A stretch of 64,000 nucleotides of DNA from Mesorhizobium loti (GTDB lineage Bacteria; Pseudomonadota; Alphaproteobacteria; Rhizobiales; Rhizobiaceae). A program made the translations under genes and the position numbers. Below the pieces are notes generated by a model that made no database searches, was not told where the DNA came from, and saw nothing but the letters and a program-made list of their open reading frames with translations. The stretch covers positions 744,001 through 808,000 of the forward strand of contig NZ_CP033334.1 of NCBI RefSeq assembly GCF_013170705.1, in the 5' to 3' direction. Of the stretch, positions 51,097-59,953 are shown one piece after another (the first letter of the stretch is position 1; each line of letters opens with the position of its first letter).

Positions 51097-52187
51097 GACA
51101 CCACCCTCAGGCGCGGGCGGCCGAACGTCTTGGCGGGGTCGTAGCGCGACAGATAGGGATCCGGCGCGACCTCGTGCTGCCGGCTGACGACCTCGAAATA
51201 GCCGTCGGCGATCCGGCCGATGATGACCGGCAGCGTCGCGTGCTGGGTGTGGGCGTCGATGGCGATCGGCCCCAGACGGGTGGAGAAGCGCGTTTCGGCG
51301 AACGCTTTGGAGAATTCCGCCGGACCGGCGTCGGGATCTCGCGACAGGACGTCGGCCATCACCTGCACGGAGGCATAGGCGGAGGCCTCGAAGGAGGACG
51401 CGAAAGCCGCCGGCCGTGGTGCGAAATAAGGCCCGACCGACAGATGTCCCTTGCCCGTTTCGCCGATCGCCGGCAGCTCGCCCTCGGTGAGGTTGCAGGA
51501 GATGACCGGGCAGGTTTGCGGGCTGAAGGCAGGATCCTCATCGCCCAAATCGCGATAGGCGGCCAGGAAGGCGTAGGACGATGTGCCGATCAGATTGTTG
51601 AGGATGAAGTTCGGCCGCGTCGCCCGGATTTCCCCGATCAGGCGCGACACGTCGGTCTCGCCGATGCGCAGATAGCGTTCGCCCAGGACCTTGCCGCCGG
51701 CGTCCGCGATCAGGTCGCGCGCGACACGGTTCATCTCCCAGCCCCAGATATAGTTCGAGCCAAGCAGGAAGCCGTTGGCGCCGAAGCGCGGCACGACATG
51801 GGCCATCAGCGGCACCAGATGCTGATTGGGGCAGGCGTGCATGTAGACGACATGCTCGTTGGCCTCGAAGCCCTCATAGGGGCAGGCGTACCAGAGCATG
51901 CCGCCAGCCTTCTCCAGCACCGGGATCGTCTCCTTGCGGCTCCAGGATGTGACGCAGCCGACGACATGGCGGGCACTGCTGGTCTTGAAGATGTCCTCGC
52001 AAAGCGTCGCGTAGCGATCGGCATTGCTTTGCGGATCGCGTTCGACGGGCACGAGCTCGATGCCCGAGCCGCGATCGGCGTTGATGTCGGCGATGGCGCG
52101 CATGGCGCCCATGCGGCACGCATCGGAGACGAGCTGATAGCTCCCCGAGCGGGAATAGAGGATGCCGATCTCGATGCGCCGTTTCAA
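51093..52187 (-). CDS. amiC: AmiC-type amide sensor (binding-protein fold)
   Basis: 364 residues from a TTG at 52187 (LKRRIEIGILYSRSGSYQL); an ATG at 52250 would add 21 Pro/Gly/Cys-rich residues unlike a signal peptide. Type I binding-protein fold with AmiC-like motifs: VERDPQSNADRYATLCEDIF, VVGCVTSWSRKETIPVLE, MLWYACPYEGFEANEHVVYM, FLLGSNYIWGWEMNRV, TEGELPAIGETGKGH. The lack of a signal peptide fits a cytoplasmic sensor. Family knowledge: AmiC binds short amides and releases AmiR. It is first in the operon. Confidence 0.87.
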   Translation of the reverse strand: MKRRIEIGILYSRSGSYQLVSDACRMGAMRAIADINADRGSGIELVPVERDPQSNADRYATLCEDIFKTSSARHVVGCVTSWSRKETIPVLEKAGGMLWYACPYEGFEANEHVVYMHACPNQHLVPLMAHVVPRFGANGFLLGSNYIWGWEMNRVARDLIADAGGKVLGERYLRIGETDVSRLIGEIRATRPNFILNNLIGTSSYAFLAAYRDLGDEDPAFSPQTCPVISCNLTEGELPAIGETGKGHLSVGPYFAPRPAAFASSFEASAYASVQVMADVLSRDPDAGPAEFSKAFAETRFSTRLGPIAIDAHTQHATLPVIIGRIADGYFEVVSRQHEVAPDPYLSRYDPAKTFGRPRLRVVS

Positions 52188-52475
52188 ACAGGACCCCAGA
52201 AATGACAATGCCCCGCAGCCAGCGCCGCAAGGGCGAGGCATACGAGGCATTCTTGCCGCCCGGCGATCAGAGCCGGTATTTCGTTCTAGGGTATTCGGTC
52301 CGGCTGGTCAGTCAAGCGGGAAAGTGGTCCGCCTGCAATTGCTTGCGGCGCCAACTCGCGCGGGAGAGAAGTCAGATCTCACCTCGATGAGGTTCTCCAG
52401 CAGCTCAAGCAACTGCTCCAGACGCTCTTGGCCGCGCGCCGTCCATGCCGGCCTCGTCCACGTCAACATCCGTAG

Positions 52476-52517
52476 CCACCGGATCGCAGCGCGGTGCCGC
52501 CGCGATCGATCCGGTGG
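52476..52517. promoter_or_regulatory. Long GC-rich hairpin in the amiC-metQ spacer
   Basis: CCACCGGATCG (52476-52486) and CGATCCGGTGG (52507-52517) form a perfect 11-bp stem. Inside it CGCGG and CCGCG (52490-52504) add a second 5-bp stem around a TGCCG loop. It lies about 290 bases upstream of amiC and 160 upstream of metQ, within a 491-bp spacer (52188-52678) that has no convincing gene. It could belong to either leader. No T-run follows on either strand. Confidence 0.5.
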
Positions 52518-52678
52518 TGTCCTGTGCTCCCTTCCCTGGAATTTTTGAGAGAATATTCCCTGCTTCTCCGAGACCAGCGAAACACGTTCTTTGATAAAAC
52601 CGATAGAATTCCGGACGATATGACCAAGCTTGGGCAATCCGCCCTGGCACCGTGACTTCACAACCGCAGAGATCAATC

Positions 52679-53533
52679 ATGCCTGACGTCAACAGCACTT
52701 TGCCATCTTCCCTTTGGTCAATCATCAACCGGCGCGGTGGCCTGGCTCTGCTGTTCGCATCGGCCGTCGCGGTCGGCGGCCTGATGGCGCCGCATGCGTC
52801 CTTCGCCGAAGACAAGAAGGCGATCAAGGTCGGCATCATCAGCGGCGAGGATGAGGACGTCTGGCGCGTCGTGGTCGCCCAGGCGGCCGAAAAGGGCCTG
52901 ACCGTCGAGACCGTGGTGTTCAACGACTACACCCAGCCCAACGAGGCGCTGGAGCGCGGCGAAATCGACGCCAACGCCTTCCAGCACCAGCCCTATCTCG
53001 ACAACCAGATCAAGACGCAAGGCTACCATATCGTGCGGGTCGGCTACACCGGCGTCTGGCCGATCGGCCTCTATTCGAAGAAATACACGAAAGTCGCCGA
53101 TCTGCCCGAGGGCGCGGTCATCGGCGTGCCGAACGACCCGTCCAATGAAGGCCGGGCGCTGCGCGTGCTGCAGAACGAAGGCGTGATCAAGCTGAAGGAC
53201 GGCACCGGCATCCTGGCCACCACCGCCGACATCGCGGAGAACCCCAGGAAGGTCGAGATCAAGGAGCTTGACGCCGGCATCGTCGGCCGCTCGGTCGAGG
53301 ATCTCGATGCCGCCGTGGTCAACACCGACTGGGCGCTGAAAAGCGGCCTGACGCCGGAAAACCGCATTGCCCAGGAGCCGATATCCGACAATCCGTACCG
53401 CAATTTCATCGCGGTCAAGGTCGGCAACGAGAACGAAGCCTGGGTGAAGACACTGGTGGCTTCCTACCAGAACGACGCGGTCAAGGCCGAATTCGACAAG
53501 GTCTACAAGGGCACCGGCCTCAGCGCCTATTGA
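52679..53533 (+). CDS. metQ: Methionine ABC importer binding protein MetQ (NlpA family)
   Basis: 284 residues from the ATG at 52679; a longer start at 52652 is possible. Signal peptide RRGGLALLFASAVAVGGLMA ends at ASFA-E, with no lipobox Cys, so this is a free periplasmic rather than lipid-anchored MetQ. Family motifs: VEFN-like VVFNDYTQPNEALERGEIDANAFQHQPYLD, VGYTGVWPIGLYS, VIGVPNDPSNEGRALRVLQ. It binds methionine or a related thio-compound. Confidence 0.92.
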   Translation: MPDVNSTLPSSLWSIINRRGGLALLFASAVAVGGLMAPHASFAEDKKAIKVGIISGEDEDVWRVVVAQAAEKGLTVETVVFNDYTQPNEALERGEIDANAFQHQPYLDNQIKTQGYHIVRVGYTGVWPIGLYSKKYTKVADLPEGAVIGVPNDPSNEGRALRVLQNEGVIKLKDGTGILATTADIAENPRKVEIKELDAGIVGRSVEDLDAAVVNTDWALKSGLTPENRIAQEPISDNPYRNFIAVKVGNENEAWVKTLVASYQNDAVKAEFDKVYKGTGLSAY

Positions 53534-53622
53534 TCGCCCGACGTCCAGTTCGAGAGCAAAAGCGGTCCGCGCCTGAGCGCGGGCCGCAATTGCGTTTTGC
53601 GATGGCGAGAACAGGGAACCGC

Positions 53623-54720
53623 ATGAACCAACATATCACGGCGCCCGGGGAAATCGCCGGTCCGACCCACGCCCGACCGGACGCGCCGCAGGACCTGGTG
53701 CGCCTTGTCGATCTGAAGCGTCGCTTTGGCGCCACAGCGGCGCTCGACGGCATTTCGCTCACCGTACGCAAGGGTGAGATCCTCGGCATTATCGGCCGCA
53801 GCGGCGCCGGCAAATCGACGCTGATCCGCTGCCTGAACGGGCTGGAGCGGCCGGATTCCGGTGAGGTGTTCATCGAGGGCCGCGAGATCAGCCGGCTCGG
53901 CGAGCGCGACCTGCAGCCGTTGCGGCGGCGTATCGGCATGATCTTCCAGCATTTCAACCTGCTGTCGGCCAAGACAGTGGAGGACAATGTCGCGCTGCCG
54001 TTGAAGATCGAGGGCCGGCCGAGGGCCGAGCGTCTGGCACGGGCGGCGGAGCTGCTTGAACTCGTCGGCCTGTCGGACAAGGCCAAGGCCTATCCAGCAT
54101 CGCTGTCGGGCGGCCAGAAGCAGCGCGTCGGCATTGCCCGGGCACTGGCCGCGCGGCCGGCGCTGCTGCTGTCGGATGAAGCGACCTCGGCCCTCGACCC
54201 GGAGACGACGCGCTCGATTCTCGCGCTGCTGAAAGACATCAACCGGAAGCTTGGCCTGACCATCTTGTTGATCACCCACGAGATGGAGGTGATCCGCTCC
54301 ATCGCCGACCGCGTGGCGGTGATCGATGCCGGGCGCATCGTCGAGGACGGGCCGGTGTGGTCGGTGTTCGCCGAGCCGCAGTCCGACGTCACACGCAGCC
54401 TCCTTGGCGCCATCCGACCACAATTGCCGGCCGAGTTGTCGGCGCGCCTGCTGCCGGCGGCCGGCGCGCACACGATCCTGCGCGTCGACGTGGCCGGCGA
54501 AGCCGCGAGCGGCCCGCTGCTGTCCGACCTTGCCGCGTCCGTTCCAGGCTCCTTCCGCCTCGTCCATGGCGGCATCGACCATATCCAGCAGCAGCCCGTC
54601 GGCACGCTGTTCCTCTCCGTTCCCGGCAGCGACGCGAGCCACCTCGCTGAAATCATCTCATTCCTGAAATCCCGGCAGGCGCGGGTGGAGGTGCTTGGCC
54701 ATGTCGCCAATCCTGTTTGA
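53623..54720 (+). CDS. metN: Methionine ABC importer ATPase MetN
   Basis: 365 residues from the ATG at 53623; the frame is open from 53530 but GGGA precedes this start. Walker A GRSGAGKSTLIRCLNGLE, FQHFNLLSAKTVEDNVALPL, signature LSGGQKQRVGIARAL, Walker B LLLSDEATSALDPET. The C-terminal 100 residues are the NIL/ACT-like domain that binds methionine and inhibits transport. It ends 20 bases inside metI. Confidence 0.94.
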   Translation: MNQHITAPGEIAGPTHARPDAPQDLVRLVDLKRRFGATAALDGISLTVRKGEILGIIGRSGAGKSTLIRCLNGLERPDSGEVFIEGREISRLGERDLQPLRRRIGMIFQHFNLLSAKTVEDNVALPLKIEGRPRAERLARAAELLELVGLSDKAKAYPASLSGGQKQRVGIARALAARPALLLSDEATSALDPETTRSILALLKDINRKLGLTILLITHEMEVIRSIADRVAVIDAGRIVEDGPVWSVFAEPQSDVTRSLLGAIRPQLPAELSARLLPAAGAHTILRVDVAGEAASGPLLSDLAASVPGSFRLVHGGIDHIQQQPVGTLFLSVPGSDASHLAEIISFLKSRQARVEVLGHVANPV

Positions 54721-55357
54721 GCTTCTGCTGCGATCGATCTGGGAAACGGTGCTGATGACGGCCGCCTCCGGCCTCATCTCGCTGGTCTTCGGCCTGCCGC
54801 TCGGGCTGGCATTGATCGCCACCGAACGCGGCGGCATCGCCGAAAGCCTGTGGGTCAATCGCGTGCTCGGCGCCGTCATCAACGGCTTCCGCTCGGTGCC
54901 GTTCATCATCCTTCTGGTGGCGCTGATCCCGCTGACGCGGCTGATCGTCGGCACCTCGATCGGCACCTGGGCGGCCATCGTGCCGCTGTCGATCGCCGCC
55001 ACGCCCTATTATGCACGCATCGCCGAAGTGTCGCTGCGCGAGGTCGACCACGGCCTGATCGAGGCGGCGCGCGCCATGGGCGGCAACCGCTGGGCGATCA
55101 TCCGCGAGGTGCTGGTGCCCGAGGCGCTGCCCGGCATCGTCGCCGGCTTCACGGTGACCCTGGTGACGCTGATCGGCGCCTCGGCCATGGCCGGCGCCAT
55201 CGGCGCCGGCGGCCTCGGCGATCTCGCCATCCGTTACGGCTATCAGCGTTTCGAGACGTCGGTGATGGTCGCCGTGGTGATCGTGCTGATCATTCTGGTC
55301 TGCGGCATCCAGTGGGCGGGGGACCGGCTGGTGGCGCGGCTCGATCGGCGGGGGTGA
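54701..55357 (+). CDS. metI: Methionine ABC importer permease MetI
   Basis: 218 residues, five to six membrane segments. Family motifs: LLLRSIWETVLMTAASGLISLVFGLPLG, FRSVPFIILLVALIPLTR, EAARAMGGNRWAIIREVLVPEALPGI (coupling loop) and GAIGAGGLGDLAIRYGYQRF. It starts inside metN, so translation is coupled. The window shows no methionine-synthesis gene beside it. Confidence 0.94.
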   Translation: MSPILFELLLRSIWETVLMTAASGLISLVFGLPLGLALIATERGGIAESLWVNRVLGAVINGFRSVPFIILLVALIPLTRLIVGTSIGTWAAIVPLSIAATPYYARIAEVSLREVDHGLIEAARAMGGNRWAIIREVLVPEALPGIVAGFTVTLVTLIGASAMAGAIGAGGLGDLAIRYGYQRFETSVMVAVVIVLIILVCGIQWAGDRLVARLDRRG

Positions 55358-55424
55358 TGGGCCGGCTGAATATTCGGATCGGCCGGACCCCCACGAGCGC
55401 GACATCACCTTCTGGCGCCGCAGT

Positions 55425-56036
55425 TCACCGTCTCGGCAGTAGGACTAAGTCGGCCGCCTCCTCTGCGTCTTTGAGCAGCGGCTTGCGCGGCATGCCCATC
55501 TGCGCACGCATGGTGAGACCGCGCGACAGGTCGAGGACCTGGCTCGCGCGCGCGGATACCGGAAAGTCAGACGGCACCTCTCCCGCGCTGATCGCGTCGT
55601 AGAATCGCCGTTCTACCAGCGCCATCCCGCCAGCCGCGGCGTCCTGCAGGAACTGCCGGACCTCGGCATCGTCCACGAGCGGCGCAACGCACACCAGAAG
55701 ACAACCAGGGGCTGATCCTTCCTCGGTCGCACTTTCTACGGCGTGCCTCATGAAGCCGGCGAGCGAATCGCGAAGAGTCGTCGGCGAGAAGAGCGCCTTC
55801 GCAGCGCGAGCACCCTTCGCTTCAGCGTACGCCCGAAGGGCACGCAAAAATATCGTCCGCTTGTCGCCGAAGACGGAATACAGGCTTGGCCGTCCCACAC
55901 CCATGCCCGCGACGAGATCGTCAATGGTCACGCCGTCGTAGCCTTTCGACCGGAACACCCGGGTCGCCTTTTCCAAGGCGTCCTTCTCGTCGAAGCTACG
56001 GGGGCGACCACGAGGCCTCTCGGCATTTTGAAACAT
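55425..56036 (-). CDS. TetR-family repressor
   Basis: 203 residues. DNA-binding domain GRPRSFDEKDALEKATRVFRSKGYDGVTIDDLVAGMGVGRPSLYSVFGDKRTIF is at residues 10-65, typical of TetR. The C-terminal ligand domain is of the AcrR/YcdC-like type. It is divergent from an SDR gene across 122 bases containing a promoter and two TAGTTC half-sites. It probably represses that SDR and itself. Confidence 0.9.
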   Translation of the reverse strand: MFQNAERPRGRPRSFDEKDALEKATRVFRSKGYDGVTIDDLVAGMGVGRPSLYSVFGDKRTIFLRALRAYAEAKGARAAKALFSPTTLRDSLAGFMRHAVESATEEGSAPGCLLVCVAPLVDDAEVRQFLQDAAAGGMALVERRFYDAISAGEVPSDFPVSARASQVLDLSRGLTMRAQMGMPRKPLLKDAEEAADLVLLPRR

Positions 56037-56092
56037 TTAGTTCTAAACTCCTTGACCCCTATCCTTTACACCAATATATAATCGAGTAGTTC
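56036..56092. promoter_or_regulatory. Promoter and TetR operator candidate of the SDR gene
   Basis: On the plus strand TTGACC (56052-56057) is followed after 17 bases by TATATA (56075-56080). An inverted repeat TTTAG-TT-CTAAA (56036-56047) overlaps the start of the tetR gene, and TAGTTC recurs at 56087-56092 on the other side of the promoter. This is the layout expected for a TetR-controlled divergent promoter. Confidence 0.55.
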
Positions 56093-56158
56093 AAAAATCA
56101 CAAGGCGGCCCTACACTGTGGGACTCCTTCGACCTTAACCTTCACCAAGGAGCCGCCC

Positions 56159-57151
56159 ATGAACCATTCGGTCGCCCTCGTCACTGGCGCAACCTCCGGG
56201 CTCGGTTATGCAGCAGCCCGCTCTCTTGCCGAAGAGGGCTGGGGCGAGATCATCATCACCGGACGCAGACTGGCTCAGGCCAAGGAAGCGGCCGCTCAAC
56301 TGGCAGCGGAAACCAAAAGACAGACCTTCACGCCTCTGGAACTGGAGTTGGACACGCCGGCTAGCGTCCGGTGCGCGCTCGCCGAGCTGGTCACACAAGC
56401 TCGGCCGGTCGATTTCCTGCTGCTCAATGCCGGATTGGTCCCAACCAAGAAGCGCGTGATCACTGCGGCGGGCATTGAGGCTTCTGAGGCCCCGCTGATC
56501 GGCCATCATCAGCTGACTGTCGGGTTGCTTCGCGCCGACCTTCTCAGCCCCGACGCGCGGATCGTTATCACCAGTGCGGAGCCTGCCCGCGGGGGCGTAC
56601 CCATGTTCAAGTACACCGACCTGCCAACCTTCGCGGCCAAGAGTTTCCAAGGTAACCGAACCGCCGCTGTTGAAGCGCTGATTCGCAACGGGCCGAACGT
56701 GAAGTACGCGCCCAACAATGCGTATGCCGACGCGAAGCTCATCATCGCTTGGTGGGTCGCGGCGCTGGCGCGCAGGCTACCCTCCGGCATGGCCGTGTAC
56801 GCTGTCTCCCCCGGTGCGTCGAACGACACCAAGGTGGCGCGAAACGCTGGCCTGTTGGTGAAGTATCTGATGATTCCAATCGTGAACCTCATTCCCGGTA
56901 TGAATCAGAAGCCGGAGACCGCGGCCCGTCGTTACCTCCAGGCGTCGGAGTTCGGAACCGACGTCTCAGGGCAATTCTTCGCCTCGGCTCAAGGGAAGTT
57001 CTCAGGCCCAATGGAGGTGCAGCGCCAACCACACCTCCACGATCGCGCCAGCCAGGAAGCCGCGTGGCAGGCCGTCGTCAAGGTCTCCGGTATCGACTTG
57101 TCTAACCCAGCACCCTTGCGTCCACAGGATCCTGAAATAGTTTCGTACTAA
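56159..57151 (+). CDS. Short-chain dehydrogenase, extended type
   Basis: 330 residues. Cofactor loop ALVTGATSGLGYAAARSLAEEG, dinucleotide contact TGRR, NAG motif FLLLNAGLV, Ser in RIVITSAEPARGG, and YxxxK as AYADAKLII. About 75 residues longer than classical SDRs, with the tail GMNQKPETAARRYLQ as in protochlorophyllide-reductase-like or WWOX-like members. The oxidised substrate is unknown. Its TetR neighbour suggests induction by a toxic or reactive compound. Confidence 0.9.
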   Translation: MNHSVALVTGATSGLGYAAARSLAEEGWGEIIITGRRLAQAKEAAAQLAAETKRQTFTPLELELDTPASVRCALAELVTQARPVDFLLLNAGLVPTKKRVITAAGIEASEAPLIGHHQLTVGLLRADLLSPDARIVITSAEPARGGVPMFKYTDLPTFAAKSFQGNRTAAVEALIRNGPNVKYAPNNAYADAKLIIAWWVAALARRLPSGMAVYAVSPGASNDTKVARNAGLLVKYLMIPIVNLIPGMNQKPETAARRYLQASEFGTDVSGQFFASAQGKFSGPMEVQRQPHLHDRASQEAAWQAVVKVSGIDLSNPAPLRPQDPEIVSY

Positions 57152-57188
57152 ATAGTTACAAATATCATTGACCGTCGTCTCTGCACCG

Positions 57189-57604
57189 CATTATCATACA
57201 AAGCAGTTCACAAATATCCAGAAGCTCGCGCCGCTGATCAATCGCGGCTCAGTCGTCCTCACGACCTCTGTCGCCAACGTCAAGGCACTGCCCGGGCAAG
57301 CCACCTACGGCGCCGCCAAGGCTGCGCTGCGATCCTTCGCCCGCTTGCTCGCAACCGAGCTCCTTCCCAAGGACATCCGCGTCAACGCGGTGTCGCCCGG
57401 TCCCATCGAGACGGGCAGCCTCGAAAAGGTGTTTCCACCGAAGAGATGCGGGCCCACGTGAGGGGGCACACACTCGGCATCATCCCGATGAAGCGCTTCG
57501 GGACCTCGGAGGAGATCGCGAAGGCCGTCCTCTTCCTCGCGTTCGACGCGACCTTCACGACCGGCCTTGAGATTCCGGTCGATGGGGGTTGGTCACAACT
57601 GTGA
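57189..57604 (+). pseudogene. Broken SDR gene, C-terminal half only
   Basis: The first frame reads [51 protein letters not shown] and VSPGPIETG; a one-base loss near 57438 shifts to [19 protein letters not shown], then [19 protein letters not shown] and IPVDGGWS. The N-terminal Rossmann half is absent. This is a truncated and frameshifted classical SDR, of a different subtype from the intact gene beside it. Confidence 0.8.
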
Positions 57605-57785
57605 GGGCATCATCGACTGCAAGCTGCGTCGCGGACGGTCTTCAATATCTCTCCATGAGGCAGCTTATACAGTAGCACTGCGCCAGTGGGGTCCGGTGAC
57701 CATCACAACTCGCCAACCTGGAATGCTGCGACAGTTACGTGCAGAGCGCGTTTATTTTCCAGCGGAAAAAATACGCTCTAGCTGT

Positions 57786-57850
57786 TCCCTCTCCCCGTCA
57801 CTGTACGGGCAGAGGATGCCGGCAGGAAGGTCAGGGGCGGCGCCGGCGGC
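57786..57850. repeat. Intergenic repeat B, copy 2
   Basis: Contains CTCTCCCCGTCACTGTACGG, then GCAGAGGATGCCGGCAGGAA and TCAGGGGCGGCGCCGGCGGC. It matches the layout at 28198-28260 (CCCCGTCAC-AT-ACGGG tip, GGGGCGGCG tail). The stem is weaker in this copy. No gene lies in 57605-57867. Confidence 0.6.
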
Positions 57851-57867
57851 TGGCCACAGTGAGGCTG

Positions 57868-58995
57868 CTAGGCCCGCAACCTCGCCCCTTCGGGATCGAA
57901 GAACGGCATCGGCGCCACGACCGCGCGAGTCGGCTTGCCATCGATATCGATGCTGAGTTCGGTACCGATCGCGGTGAACGGCAGGCGCAGATGCGCGGTC
58001 GCCAGCAGCTTGCCGAGTGAATAGCCGTGATCGCTGTAGGTGACGACGCCGGCATCTTCACCATCGGCCAGTACACGGGCGTTCGTCGCAGCCGGTTTGT
58101 CGCCGTCGAGGATCAGCCCGGTCCAGCGTTCATCGAGTCCCTTGTCGCGCACCTTGAGCAAAGCCTCGCGGCCGACGAAATCGCCTTTGTCGAACTTGAT
58201 CCAGCGGTCGAGGCCGACATGGAACGGCGTGCGACTCTCATCCATGTCGATGCCATGCGCTGGATAGGCCTTTTCCAGCCCGAGCGTGAACATCGCCAGC
58301 ACGCCATAGGGTTTCAGGCCGAAGTCCGCTCCTGTCCGCATCAGCGCCTCCCAGACGGAGGCGGCCTCGTCGGCCGGCACGAAGAGTTCGAAGCCGAGTT
58401 CACCGGTCACGCCGGTGCGCGAGATCAGCACCTTTGTCTCGCCGACGCGCCCCGATGTGAACGCCCAGCGTTTCAGGCCGTCCAGATCGGCATCATAGAC
58501 CAGCGCCTTCAACAATTGGCGCGAGCGCGGACCCTGGATGGTCGGAAAGGCGACGGCGGCGGTGATGTCGGTGACATAGGCCTTGCGCCCCTGGGCATGG
58601 TGCTGCAGCCAGGGCAGCATCTTCAGGCGATTGACCGAGCCGGTGACCAGCATGAAATGCTCCGGTCCCAGCCGGAACACGGTGAGGTCGTCCATGATGC
58701 CGCCATCCTCGCGACAGACCGTGGAATAGCGGACCTGGCCCGGTTTCATCGCCGCGGCGTCGTTGACGATGACATGGTTGACCAGCGCCTCGGCGTCCGG
58801 CCCCTTGATGTCCATCTTGCCCATGGTGCTGAGGTCCTGCACGCCGACATTCATGCGGGTGTTCAGGTGCTCGTCGGCGATGCCGGAATAATATCTGGCC
58901 GAGATGAAATCGCCGCCGACCCGACCCATGGTCGCGCCCAGCCCGACGATGCTGCTGTAGAAAGGGGAACGCCGCTCAGCCAAGGATATCTCCAT
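57868..58995 (-). CDS. GcvT/DmdA-like folate-dependent aminomethyltransferase
   Basis: 375 residues from the ATG at 58995. GcvT fold: ARYYSGIADEHLNTRMNVGVQDLSTMGKMDIKGPDAEALVN, GGIMDDLTVFRLGPEHFMLVT, GVTGELGFELFVPADEA, GREALLK. The glycine-cleavage partners (gcvH, gcvP) are absent, so this is a stand-alone relative that passes a methyl or methylene group to tetrahydrofolate from a compound such as sarcosine, dimethylglycine or DMSP. It is last in the hyuA-hyuB-SBP operon. The match to a specific substrate is open. Confidence 0.85.
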   Translation of the reverse strand: MEISLAERRSPFYSSIVGLGATMGRVGGDFISARYYSGIADEHLNTRMNVGVQDLSTMGKMDIKGPDAEALVNHVIVNDAAAMKPGQVRYSTVCREDGGIMDDLTVFRLGPEHFMLVTGSVNRLKMLPWLQHHAQGRKAYVTDITAAVAFPTIQGPRSRQLLKALVYDADLDGLKRWAFTSGRVGETKVLISRTGVTGELGFELFVPADEAASVWEALMRTGADFGLKPYGVLAMFTLGLEKAYPAHGIDMDESRTPFHVGLDRWIKFDKGDFVGREALLKVRDKGLDERWTGLILDGDKPAATNARVLADGEDAGVVTYSDHGYSLGKLLATAHLRLPFTAIGTELSIDIDGKPTRAVVAPMPFFDPEGARLRA

Positions 58996-59053
58996 CGTTC
59001 GTAAAAAAATCGGCAGCGCCGGGTGGCGCCGCCGAGGTCGATTGGTGCCGGGA

Positions 59054-59830
59054 TTAACTCCCGTAGACGTCGAACGAAAAGTACTTGTCGTTGATTTCCT
59101 TGTATTTTCCATTGGCGCGCAGCGCGTCTATGGCGGCATTGAACTTGTCAGCCAGTCCCTTGTCGCCCTTCTGCAGCGCGATGCCGACGCCGGGGCCGTG
59201 GATGGCCGGATCGGCCGTCAGTGTGCCGAGCAGCTTGCAGCAGGCGCCGTCCGGTTTCTTCAGCCATTCGGTCAGGATGATCGAGCCGTCCATCATCGCA
59301 TCAAGCCGGCCGTTGGCCATGTCGGTACGAGCATCGTCGCCGGTCGGGTAGGCCTTGACGGTCGAGCCCGAATATTTCTGCTCGGCGAATTTCTGGTGGA
59401 TGGTGGCGGTCTGCACACCGAGCGCCTTGCCCTTCAAATCGTCCGGCGAAGTGCCTGCAATGGCGGAATCCTTCGGCACGGCGATGGCCGGCGGCGTCTG
59501 GTAGTATTTGTGGGTGAACTCGACCTTCTCGGCCCGCTCGGGCGTGATGGTGATGTTGATGATGGCATCGAACTTGCCGGCCTGCAGAGCGGGGATCGAG
59601 CCGTCGAAATCCTGCACGCTGAATTCGCACTCAACTTTCATTTCGGCGCACAGCGCCTTGCCGAGATCGATGTCGAAGCCGCCCAGCGTGCCGTCGGCGC
59701 TGACGTAGTTGAAGGGCGGATAAGCGCCCTCGGTGCCGATCCTGAGCTTCTTGTCCTGGGCGGAAGCAGCACCGGCAGCAAGGGTAAGGGCGACGGAAGC
59801 AGCAAGCACGAAACGACCGAAAAGACGCAT
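59054..59830 (-). CDS. Orphan polar amino-acid binding protein (SBP family 3)
   Basis: 258 residues with signal peptide MRLFGRFVLAASVALTLAAG, cleaved after ASA. Family 3 signature: KLRIGTEGAYPPFNYVSADGTLGGFDIDLGKALC, VEFTHKYYQTPPAIAVP, LGVQTATIHQKFAEQKY. HisJ/ArgT-like proteins bind Lys, Arg, Orn or octopine-type derivatives. No matching HisQMP-type permease or ATPase gene is nearby, so it must work with a transporter encoded elsewhere. 123 bases after hyuB and 58 before the GcvT-like gene. Confidence 0.9.
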   Translation of the reverse strand: MRLFGRFVLAASVALTLAAGAASAQDKKLRIGTEGAYPPFNYVSADGTLGGFDIDLGKALCAEMKVECEFSVQDFDGSIPALQAGKFDAIINITITPERAEKVEFTHKYYQTPPAIAVPKDSAIAGTSPDDLKGKALGVQTATIHQKFAEQKYSGSTVKAYPTGDDARTDMANGRLDAMMDGSIILTEWLKKPDGACCKLLGTLTADPAIHGPGVGIALQKGDKGLADKFNAAIDALRANGKYKEINDKYFSFDVYGS

Positions 59831-59953
59831 GTTCCAGATCTCCGTTGACCTCGGAAGTCTACGGGCTTTCGTGCCACCGGCGGTGACGGAAACGACATGT
59901 GCTGCGGCGATCACGGCGCTGTGACCGCTCTGTGTCATGGCGCTTGGCGGTGT

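Noticed and set aside
52188..52330. ANTAR two-hairpin leader before amiC
   Set aside because: A short stem CCGGC/GCCGG with a 7-base loop is present, but the paired hexaloops with the conserved A and G expected for ANTAR RNA targets could not be recognised by eye.
52526..52678. SAM riboswitch upstream of metQNI
   Set aside because: I looked for SAM-II or SAM-I type conserved blocks before metQ and found none. A covariance-model scan would be decisive.
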